A stretch of 12,830 bases of DNA from Candidatus Roizmanbacteria bacterium CG_4_10_14_0_8_um_filter_39_9 (GTDB taxonomy: Bacteria > Patescibacteriota > Microgenomatia > UBA1406 > GWC2-37-13): positions 1-12,830 of the forward strand of contig PFLF01000003.1 of NCBI GenBank assembly GCA_002784505.1, given 5' to 3'. Below the pieces are notes generated by a model that saw nothing but the letters and a program-made list of their open reading frames with translations, searched no databases and had not been told where the DNA came from. A program made the position numbers and the translations under genes. This document shows positions 6,173-12,830 of this stretch, piece by piece (within the stretch, counting starts at the first letter, position 1; each line of letters starts with the position of its first letter).

Positions 6173-7207
6173 ATGAATAAATATCATGCAACGGGCGGAG
6201 GAGCAAACCGAAGTGTTGCCGAAGTCGAGCGGTTGAAAAAAAAGTATGATGTGTTTGATGTGAGACTAATTCATAATATCTTTAAGGAAATTTTAGGCCT
6301 TACCGTTTCAGGTATTAAAAAACCTCTCAACATTGGCCTTCCACATGTTACCTATGTGGTTTCACTTCATAATTATAAGGATCTTGTATTTCGAGCAAAC
6401 CTAGGAACAGATGAGCCGGAAATACAGCTCCTCAAAGAAAAAGTAATTGCGGATGTTGCACTCCAAAAAGGAGTTCCTTCAAACAAAATACTTTATGTTG
6501 ATATCTCGCGGAAAAAATATCCGTTCGACTTTCAGATACAAGAAAAATTTAACGGATTGGATGCAGAGATTGAGTTTAAAGGGACAAAAGAAGATTATGA
6601 TACCTATTCTTTTAATATTGGCCGGTTGATTGCGCATTTTAGCGATATTGAATTTTCCGGATACGGGCATTTTGCAGATGAGATGATTTCTCAAAATAAA
6701 TTAGTTGGGGAGAACAACTCATTTTATGATTATATTTGTCTTGAGCTACATGAGCAAATAGATAAAATTATCAGGGGAAAATTTATTTCTTCTGAAACAG
6801 GTAAAAATATATTACGTCTTTTTAAAACACATAAAGACATAATCAATATAGAGAAGAGCAATCTTGTTCACTATGACCTGGCAGATCATAATTTGAGGTA
6901 TGATCCCAAAAGCAATAAGGTTGTTGCAGTATATGATTGGGAAGCGGCAGTTAGTGGCGATTCTTGTTTAGATCTTGCATCGAGTCCTACGTGGAAAACG
7001 TTATATCCCCGGCAGGACAAACTCATCGAAGGGTATTTGTCGCTCAAAGAAAAACCCGATCACTTCCAGGAAAAGCTGAATATATATCGCCTTCGGACCA
7101 TCATTTGGAAAATAGTGCAAAATATGAAGTTCAATCTTATCAATCCGCAGCGGATGAAACGACTTCAAACTGCCCTTGATCCTTACCATCTAAAAATGAC
7201 TTCTTAA
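6173..7207 (+). CDS. Phosphotransferase of the APH/choline-kinase-like family
   Basis: 344 aa from ATG 6173; an upstream GTG (6131) would overlap the previous gene and adds no family-like sequence. A protein-kinase-like fold: a nucleotide-binding loop around GLPHVTYVV (55-63), then VFRANLG (72-78). The catalytic loop HYDLADHNLRYD (233-244) supplies catalytic Asp235 and Asn240, and DWE (255-257) replaces DFG for Mg2+ binding. This is Brenner's motif as in aminoglycoside, homoserine and choline/ethanolamine phosphotransferases. The true acceptor is unknown; antibiotic resistance should not be inferred. The neighbouring HAD phosphatase suggests a small-molecule phosphate context. The ATP-anchoring Lys in the beta-3 strand appears as Arg or is displaced, so activity is likely but unproven. 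Confidence 0.85.
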   Translation: MNKYHATGGGANRSVAEVERLKKKYDVFDVRLIHNIFKEILGLTVSGIKKPLNIGLPHVTYVVSLHNYKDLVFRANLGTDEPEIQLLKEKVIADVALQKGVPSNKILYVDISRKKYPFDFQIQEKFNGLDAEIEFKGTKEDYDTYSFNIGRLIAHFSDIEFSGYGHFADEMISQNKLVGENNSFYDYICLELHEQIDKIIRGKFISSETGKNILRLFKTHKDIINIEKSNLVHYDLADHNLRYDPKSNKVVAVYDWEAAVSGDSCLDLASSPTWKTLYPRQDKLIEGYLSLKEKPDHFQEKLNIYRLRTIIWKIVQNMKFNLINPQRMKRLQTALDPYHLKMTS

Positions 7208-7212
7208 GTCTC

Positions 7213-7241
7213 TTGACAACAATATATCGAAACTCTATAGT
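7213..7241 (+). promoter_or_regulatory. Strong promoter of the Cys-rich protein operon, leaderless
   Basis: Consensus TTGACA (7213-7218), 17-bp spacer, TATAGT (7236-7241), then eight bases to ATG 7250. Predicted start of transcription is about 7248-7250. This is the best match to the housekeeping consensus in the window. Confidence 0.75.
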
Positions 7242-7249
7242 GAAGTTAT

Positions 7250-8266
7250 ATGGATAAACATAAAATTTGTGTCTCAAAACGACAGCTGATTTTAGGATCG
7301 CTTGTGGTAGTAACCGGTTGCTTTGTTATTTTAATCAATTATATAAACAGGGCACGGCTCTATACACAAAGCAAAGCGGCTGAAGGAGGGGTTATGGAAT
7401 TTTCCAGTATCTTGCCAACACAGGATCCAAACCATACATATGCTACTGATTGTCATGACAATCCTTATAAGACGTGTGACAATTTCTGCGGTTTGTTGGG
7501 AAAAGAATACGGATGTGTAGAATTATCATCAAAAAAAAGAGTTTGCTGTAAGGTACCCGACTGTACGGTTATTGTTCCCCAAGGGGGAGGGTCAGATTAT
7601 GTAAAAGTAAAACTGTTGGGAAATTATTTCCCCAATAATATCCCCAACACCATCACACAATTGAATATAAACGGAAACAAGACGGCATCGCTTAATTATG
7701 GCCGTTACGTAGAGGGTGATGTGGTCTCACTTCTTCCTAAAGATCATAATTTGATTAAGTGTAAAGGTGTGTATTTGGGAGATATTGAAGCGCAAAAGTT
7801 TAATGATTCCACAGTTCGCACAACATATATGGGCCATTATAATTATGAAAAAACCAATGTGCCTTTGACGTTTTTCAATGAATCTGTCGTGCTTGGATCG
7901 TATGAAGTCAACCCGCAGGGTTCTATATATAATCATCTGAGTAAGTTATGTGGATTAGTATGGCATGATGTTGATCTTCAGTTTTCTGGGAACATTGAAG
8001 ATGGGTGTAATTTTACAACGGTTGTGAAAACGGGAGAGGTTGGTGGGGAAATTAAGAATAGATGTGAAATATTCTCAACTGTATCGAATGCATATAGTTG
8101 GATTTCCGGGGGGTTTGTGGCTGATAATTATGGATCTGATAATGGCAGACATACAATAGCCCCCCCGCTCAACAACATAAAAACAATGGCAATTGCCGTA
8201 CTTTCCAAAACAGAGCCTGCGCCATCTCTGCAACAAATGATTACGGATTTATGCCCTAATCAATGA
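7250..8266 (+). CDS. Cysteine-rich membrane-anchored or secreted protein of unknown function
   Basis: 338 aa. A positively charged N-terminus then a hydrophobic helix (about 13-30) acts as signal anchor. A Cys cluster follows at 68, 76, 80, 89, 99, 100 and 105, including CDNFCGLLGKEYGC and VCC, likely disulfide-bonded outside the cell. Another five Cys (171, 234, 253, 272, 335) are spread through a beta-rich, Gly/Asn-rich region. I do not recognise a named family; the cluster looks like a small disulfide-rich module on an extracellular protein. Expression is from a strong leaderless promoter. Its stop overlaps the start of the CPVC membrane protein (ATGA, 8263-8266), so the two are translationally coupled and likely act together at the cell surface. 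Confidence 0.75.
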   Translation: MDKHKICVSKRQLILGSLVVVTGCFVILINYINRARLYTQSKAAEGGVMEFSSILPTQDPNHTYATDCHDNPYKTCDNFCGLLGKEYGCVELSSKKRVCCKVPDCTVIVPQGGGSDYVKVKLLGNYFPNNIPNTITQLNINGNKTASLNYGRYVEGDVVSLLPKDHNLIKCKGVYLGDIEAQKFNDSTVRTTYMGHYNYEKTNVPLTFFNESVVLGSYEVNPQGSIYNHLSKLCGLVWHDVDLQFSGNIEDGCNFTTVVKTGEVGGEIKNRCEIFSTVSNAYSWISGGFVADNYGSDNGRHTIAPPLNNIKTMAIAVLSKTEPAPSLQQMITDLCPNQ

Positions 8267-8736
8267 TAGATATATTCATTCATCCCGCATACGCACAGTG
8301 TCCGGTGTGTGTGGTAACGGTTGGCGGGGGTTTGTTTATTGCAAAAAAACTCGGAATTGATGATCTACTCGTCTCCATCTGGCTATCCGGATTAAATACC
8401 GCCATTGCCTTCTGGTTTGCATCTTCAATGAAACGGAAAATGTTAAGCAGCGGCTGGTTATGGTCATTTGCACTTTTTGTATTCACCCTCATTTATCTGA
8501 TGGCAACGAAGCAGACAGGCCACCGGGGAAATACCTTTTTAGGAGTCGACAAAATAGTTTTTGGGATGACGCTTGGATTTATCGTTTCACTGGGTGCTGT
8601 TTTTATCGATAAATGGGTCCGGTATAAGAATAACGGAAAGGTAAGATTCTATTATCAGAAGGTGATTATCCCCTTAGTCTTTTTTCTTGTAACCTCCGGC
8701 ATTTTTTCATTGCTTATTGGAATTATTACTAAATAA
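8263..8736 (+). CDS. Multi-pass membrane protein with N-terminal CPVC motif
   Basis: 157 aa. A short leader (FIHPAYAQ) is followed directly by Cys13-Pro-Val-Cys16, then about four or five hydrophobic segments (about 18-28, 35-53, 65-81, 96-116, 133-154). Small Patescibacterial membrane proteins starting AHCPxC or AQCPxC look alike from memory, but no function is established. CPxC at the outer end of a first helix could be a thiol redox or metal site, and its coupled upstream partner is Cys-rich, which fits a disulfide-related role; this is inference. The start ATG overlaps the upstream stop by four bases. The next ORF begins two bases after its stop. Confidence 0.78.
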   Translation: MIDIFIHPAYAQCPVCVVTVGGGLFIAKKLGIDDLLVSIWLSGLNTAIAFWFASSMKRKMLSSGWLWSFALFVFTLIYLMATKQTGHRGNTFLGVDKIVFGMTLGFIVSLGAVFIDKWVRYKNNGKVRFYYQKVIIPLVFFLVTSGIFSLLIGIITK

Positions 8737-8738
8737 CT

Positions 8739-8873
8739 ATGACAAATGATACTCAGGTAAGAGAGTTTATGGATAAAGTAAAAAAAATGGAAAAATGGGA
8801 ACTCAAAGACTTTGGAGGAGATATAAAAGAAATTCCTCTTGTTCAACCTGAAAAAACTTACTTAGCTCATTAA
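8739..8873 (+). CDS. Small 44-aa charged protein, hypothetical
   Basis: A short frame beginning ATG 8739, two bases after the preceding stop (8736), and ending TAA 8871-8873. It encodes a hydrophilic, Lys/Glu-rich peptide with a helical first half (REFMDKVKKMEKWELK) and a DFGGDIKEIPLV middle. There is no signal, no membrane helix and no Cys. The tight spacing after two coupled genes supports translation as the third gene of the operon, but there is no SD and no family I recognise. Without it, 8737-8934 would be noncoding. Confidence 0.45.
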   Translation: MTNDTQVREFMDKVKKMEKWELKDFGGDIKEIPLVQPEKTYLAH

Positions 8874-8919
8874 GCCACGCGATTGGAAAAGTACTGAATT
8901 GCTGCAGAGAGTGACATTG

Positions 8920-8928
8920 TGTTATCAT
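8920..8928 (+). promoter_or_regulatory. Extended -10 promoter, leaderless
   Basis: TGT-TATCAT (hexamer 8923-8928) then six bases to ATG 8935; predicted +1 equals the start codon. TTGCTG (8899-8904) at 18 bp is a weak -35. Confidence 0.55.
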
Positions 8929-8934
8929 GAATAT

Positions 8935-9999
8935 ATGACGCTTACCGAGGTATCCTTTTTTAGCCGTAAATTTGCTCCCTTTGTCATCCTCGTAGTAGTG
9001 GTTATCTTTATTCTGTTTTATTCCGTTAAACTCATTATTCTTTACAGTGAGCTAAATCAACCAAAGATAGTTGAACTCAATCCAATTTTTAAAGAAATAA
9101 GACCTGTCGAGATAACGGATGCAACGACAAGTGCCACCTTTTCATACAGCATCGATACGGTCGATGGAGAGCCGGTCACCGCAACCGATACCGCGAAGGT
9201 ATTTTTCTTACCGAAAAATCAAGCTAAGTTCGGATATCGTGAAAAAATGTATTTGATGGCAAAACAGGTAGGAATCGACACCGAGGTGATCAAGCATAGA
9301 CTCGAAAACAGCATTAATGCAATTTTTGAAGACGGGAAACGAAGACTCTTGGTGGACATAACAAATTTTAATTTTAAGTATGAAGTGGATATTGTGCGCA
9401 GTCCGGAACTTTTTATGCAAAATGAGACTCCGGACAAAGACACCGCTCAAAACCGTGCCATAGACTTTCTTAAGTCAATTGACCGGTATCCTGATGATTT
9501 ACAAAAAGGGCGTATGAACGTCATATTTTTTAAATATGATAAGGAAAGCTCCAAGACTGCAGTCCTGGAAGATAATACTGACGCAAATATGGTGGAGATT
9601 GATTTTTACCGGGCAGACATCGATCAGTTCCCGATCGTATCTCCCAGCTACTTTAACAGCAGAAATTATGTGACGATGGTTGTTACGAATAACGACTATC
9701 AGGTGGTTAATGCGCAGGTAAGATTATTTGAAAAATCTGATGGTCAGGTGGGGCTCTATCCGGTAATTGATGGCAAGACCGCCTATAAAAGACTCCAAGC
9801 GGGAAAAGGGTTTATTGTGTCGGGGTCTAAGCTAACGACGAGTGAGATCTCAATAAAGCATATGTTTATGGGATATTATGATCCGGATACCTATCAGGAA
9901 TACCTCCAGCCGGTTTATGTATTTTTAGGTGACAATAATTTTGTAGCATACGTTGTAGCACTTACCGATAAATATCTCATCGATCTCTCAAAGCTTTAA
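8935..9999 (+). CDS. Single-pass membrane protein with large external domain, hypothetical
   Basis: 354 aa from ATG 8935. A frame extends up to TTG 8899, but that part contains the promoter, so the ATG is preferred. One N-terminal membrane helix (about 14-36), preceded by Arg/Lys, orients the rest outside. The external part (about 40-354) alternates beta strands and polar helices and ends with LQPVYVFLGDNNFVAYVVALTDKYL. That ending is a strand pattern seen in PepSY/YycI-like regulatory domains, but the likeness is too weak to name. There are no Cys in the external domain and no catalytic motif. Its 3' end overlaps the convergent dacA stop by four bases (shared TTAA, 9996-9999). Possibly a cell-envelope factor, given the neighbouring D,D-carboxypeptidase. 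Confidence 0.72.
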   Translation: MTLTEVSFFSRKFAPFVILVVVVIFILFYSVKLIILYSELNQPKIVELNPIFKEIRPVEITDATTSATFSYSIDTVDGEPVTATDTAKVFFLPKNQAKFGYREKMYLMAKQVGIDTEVIKHRLENSINAIFEDGKRRLLVDITNFNFKYEVDIVRSPELFMQNETPDKDTAQNRAIDFLKSIDRYPDDLQKGRMNVIFFKYDKESSKTAVLEDNTDANMVEIDFYRADIDQFPIVSPSYFNSRNYVTMVVTNNDYQVVNAQVRLFEKSDGQVGLYPVIDGKTAYKRLQAGKGFIVSGSKLTTSEISIKHMFMGYYDPDTYQEYLQPVYVFLGDNNFVAYVVALTDKYLIDLSKL

Positions 10000-10895
10000 G
10001 GGTAGTGGGAAACACTTTCATTTATCCAGTTCACTATTGCAGTCGTATCTGAGAACCTATCCTCACTTTTCATAATAACAATAATATATTCATGACCATT
10101 TTTCTTATAGAAACTTACCAGGTTTTCTCCCGCTTGTTCGGTATAACCGGTTTTGAGACCGCCAATCCCGTGAATTTCTCCTAATAACTTATTCACATTC
10201 ACCAAATGATGGAAATGATCAAAGTCAACATCAGATATGGTTATTTCCTTGGTCGCAACAAATCGTTTCAGATATTTATTATTCAGCAGTTCCCGTGCGG
10301 CAAGTGCCAGATCAAACGGGGTAGTATATTGAAGCGGATTATCAAGTCCGGGAGGATTTTGAAAGTGGCTTTGGGTCATATGTAGATCCACCGCTTTTTT
10401 GTTCATGAGAGTAATAAAAGTATCGTATCCGACATTATCCGCGAATGCAAATGCGGCATCATTTGCCGAATGAACCAATATACCATACAGTAGATTTTCA
10501 GCAGTCATGCGTTCTCCCACAACTAAATTCATTATTTGGCCTTCAACCGTTGCGCGGCTTACCTGCAGGATATCATCGGGCTGAAAGCGGTCATTTACGA
10601 CAAGCGCCGTAATTATTTTAGTAGTTGATGCCGGATAAAATTGAATATGTGCGTTTTTTTCATAGACGGGGGTAAAAGTGGGAAGATCGGCGATATAAAC
10701 TCCCTGCGCAGAAACGTCAGGATAGGTAGGGTATTTCAAATAGGGAAATGAAACAGGTTTAAGCTTGGCGGAAGTTTTATTCTCTACAAATAAATTTCTG
10801 TTATATGCAAATATGTGAAAATAAAATGAGTCTCCCGGATAAAATAGGAAAAGCAGTGTTAGAAGAGTAAACACAACATGTCTTTGATATTTCAT
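9996..10895 (-). CDS. dacA: D-alanyl-D-alanine carboxypeptidase (serine peptidase S11, PBP5/6 type)
   Basis: 299 aa. It removes the terminal D-Ala from peptidoglycan pentapeptides outside the membrane, limiting cross-linking. All three penicillin-binding motifs are present: Ser90-x-x-Lys93 (nucleophile and base), Ser143-Ala-Asn145 and Lys248-Thr-Gly250. The N-terminal helix (about 6-20) is a signal anchor. The S11 catalytic domain occupies about 55-275. The usual C-terminal amphipathic anchor and PBP5 beta domain are missing, so membrane attachment would be through the N-terminus. Its ATG overlaps the aspS stop (ATGA, 10892-10895), so it is the second gene of an aspS-dacA operon with coupled translation. 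The stop shares TTAA with the convergent gene. Symbol given by family, not proven orthology. Confidence 0.93.
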   Translation of the reverse strand: MKYQRHVVFTLLTLLFLFYPGDSFYFHIFAYNRNLFVENKTSAKLKPVSFPYLKYPTYPDVSAQGVYIADLPTFTPVYEKNAHIQFYPASTTKIITALVVNDRFQPDDILQVSRATVEGQIMNLVVGERMTAENLLYGILVHSANDAAFAFADNVGYDTFITLMNKKAVDLHMTQSHFQNPPGLDNPLQYTTPFDLALAARELLNNKYLKRFVATKEITISDVDFDHFHHLVNVNKLLGEIHGIGGLKTGYTEQAGENLVSFYKKNGHEYIIVIMKSEDRFSDTTAIVNWINESVSHYP

Positions 10896-12709
10896 AGCAC
10901 AGAGAAACTGTCAAGAGTAGGAGAGGTACTTTTTTGAAAGTCAGAGTATTGCATCCTGATAGACTTGGAATGGTCGCCCGCGTTAAAAACTATTTCGGTA
11001 TTTTGAGAAAGAGATGTATCTACAAACAGCGGGATATTAAACAAATTTCCAAATGGAGGAACGGCTCCAATTTCAACTCCCGCAACTTGTTTTACCTCTT
11101 CAGGCTTTGCCATGCGCAAATCTTTTATTTTTTGATGTGCCTTAAACAGTTTCATATCAACTTTGCGGTTAGCGGATAAAACGAGCATGATGGGATGTTT
11201 ATCGGCAAACATAATCAGGGCTTTTGCTCCCTGCTCTATGGTGGTATTTCTGGCCGCCGATGCCTCAACAGACGTAAAGACCGGTTTGTGTTCCATGACC
11301 TCATATGTTACTTCACGGGAATCAAGAAGCTGCTTTATCTGCTCAAATACGGATAAAGTCGGGATCGACTTTGATTGTTTGTTCTTTTTCTTTGCAGATA
11401 AACGGATATCAATCCTCTCCATGTCCCGCGGGAAAAGGGAAGCCTCGCGGACGTTTCCTAAGCCTAAAATATTCATGGTAATCCGTTCAAGTCCCAGACA
11501 AAATCCTCCCTCAGGCGGCATACCGTATTTAAAGGCCTGTAAGTATGGCGTCTCAAAATCTGCAGGGTCGCATTTCCATTTTTTTATATTTTCAACAAGC
11601 TGTTTGTAATCATTGATGCGTTGTCCTCCGGTAATCCATTCCTGTCCGCGTCCGATCATGTCAAAGCTGAGCGTTTCTTCAGGATTTTTTGGGTCAGGGT
11701 GCGTATACATCGGCCGTTTTTTCGTGGGATAGTGGGTGATAAAAACAAGTTCTGATTGATGCGTTTCTTTTGCCCAGCGCCACATCTCCTTTTCACCTTC
11801 TGGATCAAGATCGGGTTCTTGTCTAATATCTCGTCCGGTTCTTTCAAATATTATTTGTTTTGCCTCAGTAAGCTTTACGCGGGGGAGTTTATCCGAGACC
11901 ATGGGGGTTGTTATCCCATACTGCTTTAGAACCTCTGCGTGTTTTTCATTAATCACTTTAAAGATGGACTTAACCAAAAGCTCAACTGTATCCATAACCT
12001 CACTCCAGTCATCAATAAATCCCATTTCAGCATCAAGCCCCACGTATTCAGTAAGATGGCGGGTGGTCACAGAGGGTTCTGCACGGTAGGCATGTGCGAC
12101 GGTAAACACATTTTCGAAAATAGAAACCATGATCTGTTTGTAAAATTGGGGGCTCTGAGCCAGATATGCATTATGTTCAAAATATTTGACCGGAAACACT
12201 TCAGCTCCGCCTTCTGTTGCGGTTGCTACAATTGTCGGCGCCTGAAACTCGGTAAATCCTATGCTTTTCATCGTTGATCTAAAAGTTTGAACAATCGTTT
12301 CCTGTACCTCAAAGATCATTTTAATTTTCGGGTGGCGCAGGGTTAGCGGGCGATGGTCAAGAAGCACCGGGAGGGAAACTTCAAGATTTTCTTTTGCAAT
12401 ATCAAAGGGCAGTTCCTCAGATGGTGCCAACAGTTTAAACTCAGTCGCTTCAATCTCAATAACTCCTGTTTTCAGTCGCGCGTTTGCGAGCTTGTCCGGT
12501 CTTTTTTTGACAAGCCCCTTAATTGAAACCACATCTTCGGGTGAAAGTTTCTTGAATGATTCTCCTCCGATCACCTGGACTAAACCGGTTCGGTCCCGCA
12601 GATCAAGAAAAACGATACTTTTGTGGTTTCGTATGGTATTGACCCATCCCTTAAGCTCAATAACCTCTCCGATTTTGCCGGGTGTCTGGTCAACATAGAG
12701 AGTCTTCAT
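10892..12709 (-). CDS. aspS: Aspartyl-tRNA synthetase, archaeal-type, fused to a YbaK-like editing domain
   Basis: 605 aa. Residues 1-110 form the OB-fold anticodon domain (GWVNTIRNHKSIVFLDLRDR). Residues 130-437 are the class II catalytic core: TEGGAEVFPVKYFEHNAYLA (165-184) is the flipping loop, YRAEPSVTTRHLTEY (208-222) motif 2, and GLERITMNILGLGNVREASLFPRD (406-429) motif 3. The compact core without the bacterial GAD insertion is the archaeal/eukaryotic-type AspRS, often non-discriminating (charging tRNA-Asn as well); that needs GatCAB, which is not in this window. After a Lys-rich linker (438-452) residues 453-605 form a YbaK/ProX domain: EASAARNTTIEQGAKALIM (482-500) and GAVPPFGNLF (548-557). 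YbaK domains deacylate mischarged tRNA, so this may be a cis editing module. The fusion is continuous, with no stop between domains. ATG 12709 lies nine bases after TATCAT, so the leader is about three bases. Confidence 0.93.
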   Translation of the reverse strand: MKTLYVDQTPGKIGEVIELKGWVNTIRNHKSIVFLDLRDRTGLVQVIGGESFKKLSPEDVVSIKGLVKKRPDKLANARLKTGVIEIEATEFKLLAPSEELPFDIAKENLEVSLPVLLDHRPLTLRHPKIKMIFEVQETIVQTFRSTMKSIGFTEFQAPTIVATATEGGAEVFPVKYFEHNAYLAQSPQFYKQIMVSIFENVFTVAHAYRAEPSVTTRHLTEYVGLDAEMGFIDDWSEVMDTVELLVKSIFKVINEKHAEVLKQYGITTPMVSDKLPRVKLTEAKQIIFERTGRDIRQEPDLDPEGEKEMWRWAKETHQSELVFITHYPTKKRPMYTHPDPKNPEETLSFDMIGRGQEWITGGQRINDYKQLVENIKKWKCDPADFETPYLQAFKYGMPPEGGFCLGLERITMNILGLGNVREASLFPRDMERIDIRLSAKKKNKQSKSIPTLSVFEQIKQLLDSREVTYEVMEHKPVFTSVEASAARNTTIEQGAKALIMFADKHPIMLVLSANRKVDMKLFKAHQKIKDLRMAKPEEVKQVAGVEIGAVPPFGNLFNIPLFVDTSLSQNTEIVFNAGDHSKSIRMQYSDFQKSTSPTLDSFSVL

Positions 12710-12718
12710 ATGGTCAAT

Positions 12719-12747
12719 ATGATACTATTTTTTTGTTCTGTTCACAA
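12719..12747 (-). promoter_or_regulatory. Promoter of aspS-dacA operon
   Basis: Minus strand: TTGTGA (12747-12742), 17-bp spacer, TATCAT (12724-12719), nine bases to the ATG. A leader of about three bases and no SD. The promoter lies within the 70-bp divergent gap. Confidence 0.55.
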
Positions 12748-12756
12748 GGGTGAAAA

Positions 12757-12765
12757 TGATATAAT
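12757..12765 (+). promoter_or_regulatory. Extended -10 promoter of the divergent gene
   Basis: TGA-TATAAT (hexamer 12760-12765), 14 bases before ATG 12780, giving a leader of about eight bases. The -35 zone overlaps the aspS promoter spacer, so the two may interfere. Confidence 0.55.
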
Positions 12766-12779
12766 GTTAGTCCGATAAT

Positions 12780-12830
12780 ATGAACAGACAGAAAATTAAT
12801 CAATCGAAAGAATTCCTCGAAGCTCTGCTT
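12780..12830 (+). CDS. Start of a gene cut by the window end, unknown
   Basis: ATG 12780 opens a frame of 17 codons to the window edge (MNRQKINQSKEFLEALL), hydrophilic and helical with no signal peptide. It follows an extended -10 and diverges from aspS. An earlier ATG (12764) stops after four codons. Too short to assign. Confidence 0.5.
   Translation, partial: MNRQKINQSKEFLEALL

Noticed and set aside
6173..7207. Aminoglycoside resistance gene
   Set aside because: Only the general APH catalytic motifs are present; nothing points to an antibiotic substrate.
11163..11609. Long plus-strand frame (148 codons) opposite aspS
   Set aside because: It is the antisense of the AspRS/YbaK coding region, shows no family-like protein features and has no promoter; the minus-strand gene is certain.
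1..12830. CRISPR array, tRNA/rRNA gene, transposon or phage genes
   Set aside because: I saw no repeated spacer pattern, no cloverleaf-like segment, no transposase or integrase motifs and no terminal inverted repeats.

Overview
The window is AT-rich, tightly packed bacterial chromosome with very short intergenic gaps, several 4-bp gene overlaps and many small membrane or exported proteins. It most resembles a member of the Candidate Phyla Radiation (Patescibacteria), probably a Microgenomates-type lineage. This placement is an inference from gene content (archaeal-type aspartyl-tRNA synthetase, small CPxC membrane protein, three-helix putative anti-sigma protein) and from recalled family resemblance, not from a database search. 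UGA is used as a normal stop (1296-1298, 8264-8266, complement 10892-10894), so the UGA=Gly code of Gracilibacteria and Absconditabacteria does not apply.

Layout. 1-1298: the 3' part of a P-type cation ATPase, frameshifted at a run of eight G. 1312-1746: a DUF2000 protein. 1747-1991 (minus): a YruB-like glutaredoxin, frameshifted. 2059-3795 (minus): a three-gene module of exported small protein, ECF-like sigma factor and overlapping membrane protein (candidate anti-sigma). 3876-4718 (minus): a PfkB-family sugar kinase, divergent from a cupin gene (4769-5110) that has an in-frame UAA. 5135-7207: HAD phosphatase, zinc-ribbon membrane protein and APH-family kinase. 7250-8873: a Cys-rich anchored protein, a coupled CPVC membrane protein and a 44-aa ORF. 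8935-9999: a single-pass surface protein. 9996-12709 (minus): an aspS-dacA operon in which AspRS carries a C-terminal YbaK-type domain. 12780-end: the start of a divergent gene.

Two regulatory patterns stand out. First, most genes have a -10 box, usually extended (TGn) and sometimes with a good -35, placed 6-9 bases before the ATG. Their mRNAs should be leaderless or nearly so, and they lack Shine-Dalgarno sequences. Second, the exported-protein gene and the sigma gene share an identical bipartite upstream element, TGTAATA-N14-TTGTATTAATTA, which is absent upstream of the other genes examined. It looks like the promoter read by the sigma factor encoded there, giving an autoregulated ECF circuit. 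An 11-bp inverted repeat separates the two genes.

Three genes (ATPase, glutaredoxin, cupin) each carry one disabling lesion, yet their sequence beyond it is still well conserved. These are either recent mutations, phase-variable sites or assembly errors; the reads would decide.
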